This document shows, piece after piece, positions 19,950 to 29,706 of a stretch of 64,000 nt of DNA (positions are counted from its first letter, which is position 1; every line of letters starts with the position of its first letter). The notes beneath the pieces are model-generated. The model made no database searches and was not told the DNA's origin. It worked only from the letters and a program-made list of their open reading frames with translations. Made by a program: the position numbers and the translations under genes. Source of the DNA: Platycnemis pennipes (Eukaryota > Arthropoda > Insecta > Odonata > Platycnemididae); NCBI GenBank assembly GCA_933228895.1, contig OW121852.1, positions 128,831,544 through 128,895,543 on the forward strand, given 5' to 3'.

Positions 19950-22900
19950 GTGCAAGAATTTGACAGAACATGCAGAGTAGTTTTAGAAGGTCAGAGAAAA
20001 ACACATGGAGAGAACGAACATGATAATTCATCAAAGGTAAGAGGTAGACCAAATAGTTTGTCCGTCAAAAAATTATCGAGGAAAATTTTAGTTGGAAAGG
20101 AGCACCAAGAGAGAAACAGATTGGAAGAAAAAAATTCAGTGATAGTAGTGAATTGTCGTAGTATAAGAAATAAAGTAGCAGAATTTCACCACCTCATTAA
20201 GAGTACTAATGCAGATATAATCGTAGGTACAGAAAGCTGGCTTTCGAAGGACATATCAGATCATGAAGTATTTCCGAAGTGTTTTACAGTATACAGAAAG
20301 GATAGAGTAAGCAGAAACGGAGGAGGAGTTTTCATAGCTGTGAAGGACCCGTATGTCAGTAGAAGAGAACTTATTTCAGAGCGAAATGTAGAAAGTATTT
20401 GGTGTTCCGTTAAAAGTAAAAGTAGTAACGCAAAAAAGATATATGTAGGTGCATATTACAGGCCACCGGACGCAGACGCCAATTCTATAATAGAGCTAGA
20501 GTCAGAGATACGCACATTACTTTCTGGGAAGAATGATAGAGGAATAATAGTAGGCGGAGATTTCAATCTCCCCTCGATAGACTGGAATACGTGTAGTTTC
20601 ATTGCAGGAGGTAAGGATAAGGAACATTGCGAATCACTGTTGAACACCTTTACGACACATTCTCTACAACAGCTAGTAACAGAGCCGACCAGGGGTAACA
20701 ACATTCTAGACTTATTAGCAACAAATATACCCGAGAGAGTTCTAAATACAGTTACAGACACAGGAATTAGTGACCATAAAATAGTGCATGCGGAATTTAT
20801 TGTAGGCGTTGAAAGACATTATAAACCAAGGAGGAGGGTGTACTTATTTGGCAAGGCAAATTACGACGGTATGAAAGAGGAATTAAGGGAAGCGTTTAAT
20901 GTATTCAGCGAACAAAGCAAAGGATTAAATACAGAGGATTCGTGGAGAGAATTTCTTGAGGTCACCCGTAACGCAGTTCATAAATACATACCAAGTAAAT
21001 ATATTAGTGATAATACAGAGCCAAGGTGGTATAACGCGGAGGTTAGGAAATCACTAAAGCGACAAAGGGTATGCCACGCTAAGATGAAAAATGCCAGACG
21101 GGGTCTATCGGTAGAGGAAAAAAATGAGCTAGTTCAAAACTATAAAAAATCGAGAGCATTAGCAAGGAAATCATGTCGGCAAGCGTTATCACATTTCAAG
21201 AGCAAGATGTTAGGAGAATATTTAGATAGAAATCCTAAAGCGTTTTGGTCATATGTGAGAGAGCTTCAGGGAAATAAGTCCACAGTGCACACACTTAAAA
21301 ATGATAAAGGAATCAGAGTCACCAGCAGTGTAGAAAAAGCCAACACTTTAAACACCTTCTTCCAAAGTGTATTCAACTCATCGTCACAAAACGCAGTGGA
21401 ACCACCGCCGAACACTTTCAGTGAGCAAATGCCCGAAATAAACATTTCATGTCGCGGAATAGAGCAGCAGTTAAAAAGCATAAGTAAAAACAAAGCACCA
21501 GGTCCCGATCAAATTCCTTCCAGAATATATAAAACATTAGCTTCTGAAATAGCCCCCTATCTAGAAATAATATTCAATAAAACACTAAAGAACCACACAG
21601 TACCCAAGGATTGGAAAGTAGCGAACATTACACCTATATTTAAAAGCGGTGATAGGGAAGAACCTAGTAACTACAGACCCATTTCACTCACGTCAATCTC
21701 TTGTAAGATATTTGAGCACATAGTAGTCAGTTCGATCATGGGGCATTTGGATAGTCAGGGATTACTCATAAACAGCCAGCATGGGTTCCGGAAAGGTAGA
21801 TCTTGCGAGACACAATTAGCTTTATTCGTACACGATATTTTAGTCCACGGCGAAAGCAGTACTGAAGTTGATGCGATATTTTTAGATTTTAAAAAGGCTT
21901 TCGATAAAGTTCCTCATGACAAATTAATCTTGAAGTTAGAGAGTTTTGGTATAAATAAAGACGTTGTATGTTGGGTAAAAGAATTCTTAAGTGGGCGAGA
22001 GCAGAGGGTTGTCATAGATGGTATCATGTCGGACACAATCGAAGTCACATCGGGAGTTCCCCAGGGTAGCGTAGTAGGTCCGCTTCTATTTCTTTTATAC
22101 ATAAACGATTTGGGTACCGTAGTTAGTAGTAACCTTAGACTTTTTGCAGACGATGCGGTGGTGTACAGGGGTATATCAAACGAAGAGGACATGAAATCAC
22201 TTAGCAAGGATTTAGATGCAATTCAAGAGTGGTGCGACAAATGGCAGTTAGAACTCAACCTTAAAAAGTGTGTAGCTATCAATTTTTGGAGGAGGAATAA
22301 TTCGATAGAGCGATCCTATAGAATTAATAACACGAAGATCGAAAACGTTGAAACCGTAAGATATTTAGGTGTAACAATCACTAAAGATTTATCGTGGGGA
22401 AGACACATAAGGGAAATATGCGGCCGAGCGAAGAGAAAGCTAGGATTTATAAAAAGAGTACTTGGGAAATGTGATGAGAAGACAAAAGAGCGATGCTACT
22501 TTTCACTAGTTAGGCCCCACCTTGAGTATGCAGCCAGTGTATGGGATCCTAATGAATTAGGTTTGATGAGAGAACTAGACAGTGTGCAGCGTAGAGCAGC
22601 TAGGTTCGTCAAAAGGTGTTACGATAGGTTGAGTAGTGTATCAGAATTAATACAAGAATTAGGGTGGGAATCATTATCAGAGCGTAGATTAAAGTTCAGA
22701 TTAAATCTACTGCAGAAATTTCAATCGGATAGCTTTACTGAAGATGTTAGGCACATATTGAAAACACCAGCGTATTATGCTAGATTCGACCAGATAAATA
22801 AGATTAGAGAGATAGATTGTCGTACAGATAGATTCAAAATGGCATTTTTCCCCCGTACTATAAGAGAACAGAATAGGCAGCATAGGAAAGGGATAGGTAG

Positions 22901-22985
22901 GGGAAATATTTTAGAGTATTCTGTAGTGCATGATGCATGTATTAACCCCTCAAATACTATAGATACTAACAATCTAGTTGCATGA
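19950..22985 (+). CDS. Family B ORF2: AP endonuclease plus reverse transcriptase
   Basis: A ~1,011-codon frame typical in length for CR1/L2-type ORF2, which nicks target DNA and reverse-transcribes its own RNA. Endonuclease at about residues 65-280: VIVVNCRSIRNK, IIVGTESWL, NGGGVFIAVKD, AYYRPPDAD, GIIVGGDFNLPSIDW, GISDHKIVH. RT at about 500-800: APGPDQIPSR, NYRPISLTSIS, QHGFRKGRSC, AIFLDFKKAFDKVP (A), GVPQGSVVGPLLF (B), LFADDAVVY (C), YLGVTI. The C-terminal module has LEYAASVWDP and FFPRTIRE. All catalytic positions are present. 19950 is a GTG, not an ATG; the first in-frame ATG is far inside, so initiation may be by reinitiation or readthrough from ORF1. Confidence 0.9.
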   Translation: MQEFDRTCRVVLEGQRKTHGENEHDNSSKVRGRPNSLSVKKLSRKILVGKEHQERNRLEEKNSVIVVNCRSIRNKVAEFHHLIKSTNADIIVGTESWLSKDISDHEVFPKCFTVYRKDRVSRNGGGVFIAVKDPYVSRRELISERNVESIWCSVKSKSSNAKKIYVGAYYRPPDADANSIIELESEIRTLLSGKNDRGIIVGGDFNLPSIDWNTCSFIAGGKDKEHCESLLNTFTTHSLQQLVTEPTRGNNILDLLATNIPERVLNTVTDTGISDHKIVHAEFIVGVERHYKPRRRVYLFGKANYDGMKEELREAFNVFSEQSKGLNTEDSWREFLEVTRNAVHKYIPSKYISDNTEPRWYNAEVRKSLKRQRVCHAKMKNARRGLSVEEKNELVQNYKKSRALARKSCRQALSHFKSKMLGEYLDRNPKAFWSYVRELQGNKSTVHTLKNDKGIRVTSSVEKANTLNTFFQSVFNSSSQNAVEPPPNTFSEQMPEINISCRGIEQQLKSISKNKAPGPDQIPSRIYKTLASEIAPYLEIIFNKTLKNHTVPKDWKVANITPIFKSGDREEPSNYRPISLTSISCKIFEHIVVSSIMGHLDSQGLLINSQHGFRKGRSCETQLALFVHDILVHGESSTEVDAIFLDFKKAFDKVPHDKLILKLESFGINKDVVCWVKEFLSGREQRVVIDGIMSDTIEVTSGVPQGSVVGPLLFLLYINDLGTVVSSNLRLFADDAVVYRGISNEEDMKSLSKDLDAIQEWCDKWQLELNLKKCVAINFWRRNNSIERSYRINNTKIENVETVRYLGVTITKDLSWGRHIREICGRAKRKLGFIKRVLGKCDEKTKERCYFSLVRPHLEYAASVWDPNELGLMRELDSVQRRAARFVKRCYDRLSSVSELIQELGWESLSERRLKFRLNLLQKFQSDSFTEDVRHILKTPAYYARFDQINKIREIDCRTDRFKMAFFPRTIREQNRQHRKGIGRGNILEYSVVHDACINPSNTIDTNNLVA

Positions 22986-23103
22986 GACCCTTTAGTTGCT
23001 TGCTTGCATGCTAGTAGTGAATGCTTGGTGACCTTCACCCCCTGCCACACACCCTCGCGGTGGCTTGCAGGGTATCGTGTAGATGTAGATGTAGATGTAG
23101 ATG
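22986..23103 (+). promoter_or_regulatory. Family B 3' UTR: tandem RNA hairpins and GTAGAT tail
   Basis: GGTGACCTTCACC forms a 5-bp stem. Next, CCCTGC...GCAGGG closes a longer hairpin with CCAC/GTGG inside, and then come GTAGAT repeats. In other LINEs of this type the 3' hairpin and short tandem tail are what RT recognises for target-primed reverse transcription; that role is inferred here from the module's conservation across families. Confidence 0.65.
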
Positions 23104-23510
23104 TAGAATTAAACTTTAAGAAATGTCTTGTAATGAATTTTTGGATAAAGAATAGCTCTCCTCCTACCACTTACAAAATAAGTAACAATTAATTAACAAA
23201 CGTGGAATCCATTAAATATCTTGGAATAAGACTGACAAATGATCTTTTCTGGGGTAAACACATTCGTGAAATAATGGGTCAAGCGAATCTACATCTACAT
23301 AATACCCTGCAAGCCACCACAAGGGTGTGTGGCAGGGGGTGATTGCTCACCAAACATGCACTACATATCATGCATAAAAAAGGAATAGTATTAATATAGT
23401 AGTCAGAACTTCACTATTTAAAAAAGATAGAAATTGCAAATAAAACATGCAAAAACATTCTGTTAGTAGGGTTAGCTTTAAGTACTCATACCAACATGCA
23501 GCTACCAATG

Positions 23511-26465
23511 CTATTCATTGCTACTCTCCGATAGGACATATTTACCGTTATTCGTATCTCTTATTGTGCGAGGGAAAAAGGACATTTTGAATCGGTCAGT
23601 TCGGCAATCAATTTCTCTAACTTTATGATTATGGTCCAGTCTGCCATAGTAAGTTGGGGTTCGTAAAATATTTTTAACATCATCACTGAAAATATTGCCT
23701 TGGAATTTGTGGAAGAGATTAAGTCTAAATTTCAACCTGCGATCTGACAATGATTCCCATTTCAATTCATTTAATAGACTGGTTACGCTAATATAATTAT
23801 CGTATCGTCCCTTTACAAATCTTGCTGATCTTCGCTGCACACGTTCAAGTTCATTACTTAGACCGATTTCGTAGGGATCCCATACACTGGCAGCATATTC
23901 CAAATGAGGTCTAACAAGGGAAAAGTAGCTGATTTCTCGTACATGATCGTCACATTTACCCAATACTCTTTTAATGAAACCCAGTTTGCGATTCGCTTCA
24001 CCAATTATTTCACGAATGTGTTTACCCCAGGAAAGATCATTTGTCAGTCTTATTCCAAGATATTTAATGGATTCCACGTTAGTTAATTCATTATTACTTA
24101 TTTTGTAAGTGGTAGGAGGAGAGCTATTCTTTTTCCAAAAATTCATTACAAGACATTTCTTAAAGTTTAATTCTAACTGCCATGTATCACACCAAGTTTC
24201 AATTGCTTGTAGGTCAATATTTAAATATTCTTTATCGTTCGGGCATAGAATTTCCCTGTACACTACTGCGTCATCGGCAAATAGACGAAGCTTACTTTTT
24301 ACCACCTTTTGGATATCATTAATATACAAAAGGAATAGGAGTGGACCTATCACACTACCTTGTGGGACACCCGAAGTGACTTTAATTGCCGGTGAGGAAA
24401 CACCGTCCAAAACAACCCTTTGAACCCGATCATGCAGAAAATCATTAATCCATGATATAATGTTACTGTCTAACCCATAAGATTTTAACTTCAAAATTAG
24501 TTTGCTGTGAGAAACCTTGTCAAAAGCCTTCTTGAAGTCGAGAAATATAGCATCCACTGGAATATTATTTTCGCCAGAAACTAAAATATCGTGGGAAAAG
24601 AGAGCAAGTTGGGATTCACACGATCTGCTCTTTCGGAAGCCATGCTGGACATTGGACAATAAATTCTGGCTATCTAGGTGTCCCATGACTGAACTGACAA
24701 TTATATGTTCTAGGACCTTGCATGAAATGGATGTGAGGGATATAGGTCTGTAGTTAGATGGCTGCTCCCTATCGCCACTTTTAAAAATGGGTGTTACATC
24801 GGCTGCTTTCCAGTCCATCGGTACGACGTGTTCGGTCAGGGATTTATTAAATACTATTTCAAGGTAGGGGGAAATTTCGGATGCTAACTCTCTATACACG
24901 CGGGAGGGAATTTGATCAGGGCCAGGAGATTTGTTGGGGCTTATATCTTTAAGTAATTTTTCAATACCATTACAGGAAATGTCAATTGGTTGCATCAACC
25001 GCTGAAAGAGGTCAGGTAACACGACAGTTGAATCCCCGGAAGGTGGGTTAAAAACGGTTTGGAAGAAGGAATTTAGCAAGTTAACTTTGTCGAGTGTGTT
25101 TGTGGTCATTTCACCTCTATCATTTTTAAGTGAATGGACGGCAGACTTATGGCCTTGCACTTCCCTTACGTACGACCAGAAGACTTTTGGATTTTCTTTC
25201 AATTGTTCCCCAAGTGTTTTTCTTTTGAATTCTGCAAATGCATTACTAAGGGCTGACTTTGCAGTGGATTTTGAAATTTTATAATTTTCAATAATTACAT
25301 TACGCTCATCAGTGGGCATATGTTTACTAATTTTTTTCATTTTAGCATGACATATTCGCTGCCGTCTCAGGGATTTTCTCACTTCGGCATTGTACCACCT
25401 AGGTTCAGTGCTTTCTTTTTTGAATTTACAAGGGATAAATCTGTTGATCCCAGAGCGCATGATATTAATGAACGACTTCCATGAATCGTTGGTACATACC
25501 TTTATGGAAGACTTTTTGAAATCCGATAAGGAATCTCTTAAATAAATTTTAAAGTTAGCAAAGTCCGCTCTTTTAAAAATATAAAACTTTCTTTTTTGTT
25601 TAAAATTTTTATCTAAAGATAGCGAGAGTTTTGCAGTTATAACTCTGTGGTCACTGATTCCATCAACCGTGTCAATCATTGTCACATGTTGTGGGATATT
25701 GGTTGCCAGTAAATCAAGAGTGTTGTCCCCTCTATTAGGTGCTGTAGCTAATTGTGTCAGGGAGTTATTGGAGAAAACATCTAATAGAGTCTCACAAATG
25801 TCTTTGTCCCTTCCTCCAGCTTTGAAGCAGTATGTTCTCCAGTCTATTGATGGTGCATTGAAATCTCCACCTATTATTATATTACGTTCGCTGTTACGGG
25901 ACGTTATAGTATTTATCTGGTTTCCCAGTTCTAATAATGACTCAACATCAGTGTTTGGGGGCCTATAGAAGGCGCAGACAGATATTGATCTGGATTTAGG
26001 GCATGCTAATGAACACCAAACACATTCTAAGGGGTTGTCGGGAAATATTACTGCTTTGCTAATGATTGAGTTCTTGACTGCAATGAAAACACCACCACCT
26101 GCTCTGTTATGTCTATCTTTTCTATATATTTTAAAAGATTTGGGGAATATTTCTGAGTCAGGAATGTCATCTGTCAGCCAACTTTCAGTTCCTATAATTA
26201 CATCTGCATCAGTAGTATGAATAAGGTGATGGAACTCAGGTATCTTGTTTTTAAGACTTCGGCAATTAACTACCGCAACGGAAATATTTTCACCTCGACT
26301 GTTATTAAGGCTACAAGGGAGAGCTCTAGTCATGTCTGAAGTATTTTGAGGTTCAATTCTGCTTTCATGAATGTTAGCCGATAAGGCGACTGGCAACGAG
26401 AAGTTATTTACCCCACTACATGACCTACTCTCTACCCTACCATCTACCCTAAAAAAGGCCTGCAA
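23511..26465 (-). CDS. Family A ORF2: AP endonuclease plus reverse transcriptase
   Basis: A 984-codon frame. Endonuclease at about residues 63-275: VAVVNCRSLKNK, VIIGTESWL, AGGGVFIAVK, VCAFYRPPNTD, NIIIGGDFNAPSIDW, GISDHRVI. RT at about 490-790: SPGPDQIPSR, NYRPISLTSIS, QHGFRKSRSCE, AIFLDFKKAFD (A), GVPQGSVIGPLLF (B), LFADDAVVY (C), YLGIRL. The C-terminal module has LEYAASVWDPYEIG, CRTDRFKM, FFPRTIRD and ends SSNE. No RNase H domain. The upstream limit at 26465 is a TTG codon and the first in-frame ATG is roughly 45 codons later. The frame overlaps the end of ORF1 by about 22 nt, so coupled translation is likely. Clearly sister to family B ORF2 along the whole length. Confidence 0.93.
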   Translation of the reverse strand: MQAFFRVDGRVESRSCSGVNNFSLPVALSANIHESRIEPQNTSDMTRALPCSLNNSRGENISVAVVNCRSLKNKIPEFHHLIHTTDADVIIGTESWLTDDIPDSEIFPKSFKIYRKDRHNRAGGGVFIAVKNSIISKAVIFPDNPLECVWCSLACPKSRSISVCAFYRPPNTDVESLLELGNQINTITSRNSERNIIIGGDFNAPSIDWRTYCFKAGGRDKDICETLLDVFSNNSLTQLATAPNRGDNTLDLLATNIPQHVTMIDTVDGISDHRVITAKLSLSLDKNFKQKRKFYIFKRADFANFKIYLRDSLSDFKKSSIKVCTNDSWKSFINIMRSGINRFIPCKFKKESTEPRWYNAEVRKSLRRQRICHAKMKKISKHMPTDERNVIIENYKISKSTAKSALSNAFAEFKRKTLGEQLKENPKVFWSYVREVQGHKSAVHSLKNDRGEMTTNTLDKVNLLNSFFQTVFNPPSGDSTVVLPDLFQRLMQPIDISCNGIEKLLKDISPNKSPGPDQIPSRVYRELASEISPYLEIVFNKSLTEHVVPMDWKAADVTPIFKSGDREQPSNYRPISLTSISCKVLEHIIVSSVMGHLDSQNLLSNVQHGFRKSRSCESQLALFSHDILVSGENNIPVDAIFLDFKKAFDKVSHSKLILKLKSYGLDSNIISWINDFLHDRVQRVVLDGVSSPAIKVTSGVPQGSVIGPLLFLLYINDIQKVVKSKLRLFADDAVVYREILCPNDKEYLNIDLQAIETWCDTWQLELNFKKCLVMNFWKKNSSPPTTYKISNNELTNVESIKYLGIRLTNDLSWGKHIREIIGEANRKLGFIKRVLGKCDDHVREISYFSLVRPHLEYAASVWDPYEIGLSNELERVQRRSARFVKGRYDNYISVTSLLNELKWESLSDRRLKFRLNLFHKFQGNIFSDDVKNILRTPTYYGRLDHNHKVREIDCRTDRFKMSFFPRTIRDTNNGKYVLSESSNE

Positions 26466-27409
26466 TGATCTAATACCCTATCCGCCACGCGTTTGGCGGC
26501 GTCCGGAGTGTAATGAACTCCAGAGCGGTTTAACGGGTGTCTACACGACCGAAGCGACGGCTGAAGGTCAACGAAGGAGGCTCCAATGTCCTTACAGAAA
26601 CGGCGTAGCCTCTGATTTATGTCTACCACTCGACGCCAAATCAGAGGTCCACGATCGATCCTCGGGACCAGACTACAAATCGAAAGCGCCAGTTCAACGC
26701 CCGCGACTTCACTTACCCGCTTCACCTCAGAGTTCAATTCCTTAAAGGAATGCAGAATCTCCTCGGGTCTGCGGTCGGTGGCATCGTTGACGCCTACGTG
26801 GGCCACGACCTGCAGCCTAGAGCACTTCGTGCCCGCAACCGCCGCTCCCATCGCCTTCGTCACCTGAGGAATACCGCCACTGGGGATGCACCAAGACGTT
26901 AAGCCCTGGCTAACACCCTCGCGGTCTGCCCTTCTCCGCAAAGGAGCCATCACACGCCGAACGTTACTACTCCCTATCACTAGCATCCCCCCCTTCCCAC
27001 TCTGACGGCTTCTCCTCGGTAGAGCTCTCGGAGTAGCGACGGGGCCGGCTGCAGGAATCTCGGCGACATCCATAGGAAGCGCCTGAAACCTATTGGAGAC
27101 GGGGAGAGGAGTTGCCTCTGCAAACTCCGCTCCGCGCCGCAGCCTTACACCTCCGCTACTCAGAGTAACTACCCTCCACTCATCGGGCTTGGGGGCTGGC
27201 GCTACCTCTTCACTGAGCGGTGTAGTGACGGTTGGATCCTCACTAATGAGTCCACCCAAAACTCCAGCACTCTCGGAGACAGACACCCTCCCTTCTACCT
27301 TCGAACGGAGCTCCGACACGATTCTCTCCAACTCGGCGATACGGGCCCTTAGAGCCGCGCATTCGCCTGAATTATCGAGCGTCACGACAGAAGACCGATT
27401 CAAAGCCAT
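26444..27409 (-). CDS. Family A ORF1: coiled coil plus SGNH/GDSL-esterase-like protein
   Basis: About 321 codons from the ATG at 27409 (MALNRSSVV); an earlier in-frame GTG at 27418 is less likely as a eukaryotic start. Residues ~15-45 form a heptad-like coiled coil (CAALRARIAELERIVSELR), suited to trimer or multimer formation. From ~145 on comes the SGNH fold: MLVIGSSNVRRV (block I), VVAHVGVNDA (block III, Asn kept), SICSLVPRIDRG, and NRSGVHYTPDAAK (block V, His kept, usual Asp replaced by Ser). ORF1 esterases are known from CR1-superfamily LINEs; the function is thought to be RNA or membrane association and is unproven. The stop (TAG at 26444) lies inside the ORF2 frame. Confidence 0.88.
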   Translation of the reverse strand: MALNRSSVVTLDNSGECAALRARIAELERIVSELRSKVEGRVSVSESAGVLGGLISEDPTVTTPLSEEVAPAPKPDEWRVVTLSSGGVRLRRGAEFAEATPLPVSNRFQALPMDVAEIPAAGPVATPRALPRRSRQSGKGGMLVIGSSNVRRVMAPLRRRADREGVSQGLTSWCIPSGGIPQVTKAMGAAVAGTKCSRLQVVAHVGVNDATDRRPEEILHSFKELNSEVKRVSEVAGVELALSICSLVPRIDRGPLIWRRVVDINQRLRRFCKDIGASFVDLQPSLRSCRHPLNRSGVHYTPDAAKRVADRVLDHCRPFLG

Positions 27410-29313
27410 CCTAATCACGCTTTTCCCCGAAAACTAAGCTATGTAAAGACTATATAGTATAAATTACAACCACTAAGCTATGGATGAACTACGTTGGAAG
27501 CAGTACTATTCGATTATAAATAAACTTCAGATATATTAATACAAGGAACAGAAAGTACCTAGATTCTTTACACAATTCAGTACACACTAAGAAATGACTA
27601 CAATAGAACTCTAAAGGACTCAGCAATAAGATTTAAAAATCAATAATCACCAGCACGTAGGCACTTAACTAATTGCCCTAGCAACAACAGGAGGTAGGAT
27701 AAGACTTACACGGGTGAGTGGTTTGCGCAGGAAGGGCTCTCCACGGGGAGTCGGTTAGGGGATTGTTTCACGGCTGGGGGTCTCGGTTATCGCTGACCTT
27801 GACAAGGTTAGCGATGGGAAGGGAAGGAATGTAGTGTTGTTGACGTGAGTAATATAGGCTAGAAGGAAGAAGCAGCTAACTGACAAACCAACGGAAAGTA
27901 AGGCTCTAGTAGAGAGAAGAGTTAGGTTAATATGCAAGTAATACCTACTACCCAACTACCGCTTAGATTAGAGTTAAAACTACTGTTAGGATATTAATAT
28001 ATTACGTTTAACTTATGTAAATAATTAAAAGTTTAAACTACTTATAAATAAGAAAAAACGCTAAAAATAAACTACTCCGTATAAACGTAACCAACAAATA
28101 ACAAACTTTAAATATATTCTACACGAAATATGACGATAACTAAATGATGAAAAATAAAAGCTCTACATAAAAAACTACTGAGACAGAAACTATAGAATAA
28201 TAAGAAGTACGATGAAAGAGACAACTTATTAATATACTACGTTTAACTTACGTTAATACTTAAAAGGTTAAACTACTCAATAATAATAAGAAAAAACGCT
28301 AAAATAAACTATTTAGTAAAAATGTAACCAGCAAATAACTAACTATAAATATATTCTACACGAAATAAGAAGATCACTAAATGATAAAGAAAAAGCTCTA
28401 CATAAAACTACTGAGACCAACTACAGAATAATAAGAAGGACGGTGAAAGAGACAACTTATTATGGATGTAACAAAACAAGTAACGATCTCTAAATGTGCT
28501 AGATAACAATATATTTACATATACAAAGAGGAAATTTGATTAAAGAAAATAGCTCTGAGAAATAAATATGTAAGTTAACTCACTCAATGGAGATGAAAGA
28601 GAAATAAACTATACAATTTAAATTACTGCGACAACCGTTAAATTTTATGCAGTTCTTCAATCAAAAGCAAGTATATATAACTATTAATATATTCCTTTCG
28701 CTTACGTTAACACTTCACAAGATTAAAATATTGAATAGTAAGAATAGCTGAGCCAATAACTAGGGAGAACAATATAAAAGGAACTGTGCTATGAACTGAG
28801 AAAAAACTTAAAAAACGCTTCGAGAACTACGGTGATGATAAAATAGAAATATGTAAATACTTTTAAATATAGTCCGCTCAACTAGATTAGATTAGACTTA
28901 GACAACAAGTAGGTGACAGTATTATAATTTAAGAGTATTATTTGCTGCGGAGTAGTTAAAAGAAAGAAGAAACTGAAATTAGATCTACTTAGCACTATCA
29001 GCGAACACACTCGGACACAGCGTAAACCACACACCAAAGACCAGCCGGGACGGCACCACGGCGGGACCAAGCACCCACAACACCAAGCACCCACGCAAGC
29101 ACTCACACTACCGTAATAATATATTAAGGCAGGCGCAGAAGCACTACTAAACACTCACTACTTAATACACTACTACACTACGATACAGGCCCAGCTAGGC
29201 AACGTTAAAATGCTGCTGCTGGCGATCAGTTGAAAAAGTGAAAGGCGCGACCCAAGTCTCGGAGCTCAGTGACCACCCGTCCGTACTGTACGAGCGCAGG
29301 CGAGGGAATGAAT
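27410..29313 (-). promoter_or_regulatory. Family A 5' UTR with putative internal promoter
   Basis: A 1.9-kb non-coding leader. The first ~420 nt on the minus strand (29313 to ~28890) are GC-richer and include repeated CACCCACG-like blocks; the middle (28880 to 27990) is AT-rich and iterated in ~235-bp units; the last ~550 nt are mixed. Full-length LINE mobilisation needs an internal promoter, so this must contain it if the element was ever autonomous, but I see no decisive core motif. Confidence 0.6.
27993..28880 (-). repeat. Tandem ~235-bp units in the LINE A 5' UTR
   Basis: Units 27993-28227 and 28228-28462 are close copies (shared landmarks TACGTTTAAC, AATAAGAAAAAACGCTAAAA, ATATTCTACACGAAATA, AAAGCTCTACATAAA, GAAAGAGACAACTTATT). 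A diverged unit fills 28463-28682 and a fourth begins at 28683 (ATTAATATATTCC). This resembles the promoter monomers seen in some other LINEs, for example mouse L1. Confidence 0.75.
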
Positions 29314-29474
29314 GCGAATCGCAAACTGGGTTTCTTTAAAAGAGTATTGGGTAAATGTGACGATCATGTACGAGAAATCAGCTACTTTTCCCTTGTTAGA
29401 CCTCATTTGGAATATGCTGTCAGTGTATGGGATCTCTACGAAATCGGTCTCTACGAAAAGTAATGAACTTGAAC

Positions 29475-29706
29475 ATCTACATCTACATCTACATAATACC
29501 CTGCAAGCCACCACAAGGGTGTGTGGCAGGGGGTGATTTCTCACCAAACATGCACTACATATCATGCATAAAAAAGGAATAGTATTAATATAGTAGTCAG
29601 AACTACACTATTTAAAAAAGATAGAAATTGCAAAGAAAACATGCAAAAACATTCTGTTAGTGGGGTTAGCTTTAAGTACTCATACCAAAATGCAGCTACC
29701 AATGCT
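29475..29706 (-). mobile_element. LINE family A 3' end (232 bp)
   Basis: Tail, hairpin module and 3' UTR up to CAATGCT, minus strand. It is flanked by a long direct duplication of the host LINE (29413-29474 and 29707-29761); the left copy carries a 7-nt insertion. Confidence 0.85.

Larger units (their letters stand above)
19251..23103 (+). mobile_element. LINE family B, most complete copy
   Basis: 3,853 bp flanked by TAGAAT (19245-19250, 23104-23109). It contains the SGNH part of ORF1, an intact 1,000-codon-class ORF2, a ~120-bp 3' UTR, the hairpin module and GTAGAT repeats. Compared with family A, the N-terminal ~110 codons of ORF1 and the 5' UTR are missing, so it is 5'-truncated. Both remaining frames are undamaged, which suggests recent insertion. 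Confidence 0.9.
23289..29313 (-). mobile_element. LINE family A, complete element
   Basis: 6,025 bp between GCGAAT duplications (23283-23288 and 29314-29319) inside an older A copy. Order on the minus strand: 5' UTR (29313 to 27410) with tandem ~235-bp units, ORF1 (coiled coil plus SGNH), overlapping ORF2 (endonuclease plus RT), ~220-bp 3' UTR, hairpin module, ATCTAC tail. Both ORFs are open with all expected catalytic motifs. It is the only copy here with a 5' UTR, so it is the reference for the family and a candidate active source element. Confidence 0.9.

Noticed and set aside
22986..23103. Rho-independent terminator interpretation of the 3' hairpins
   Set aside because: The sequence is eukaryotic and the hairpins sit at LINE 3' ends followed by GTAGAT repeats, not U tracts.
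27993..28462. CRISPR-like or satellite array
   Set aside because: Only two clear units of ~235 bp inside a LINE leader; no spacers or short repeats.
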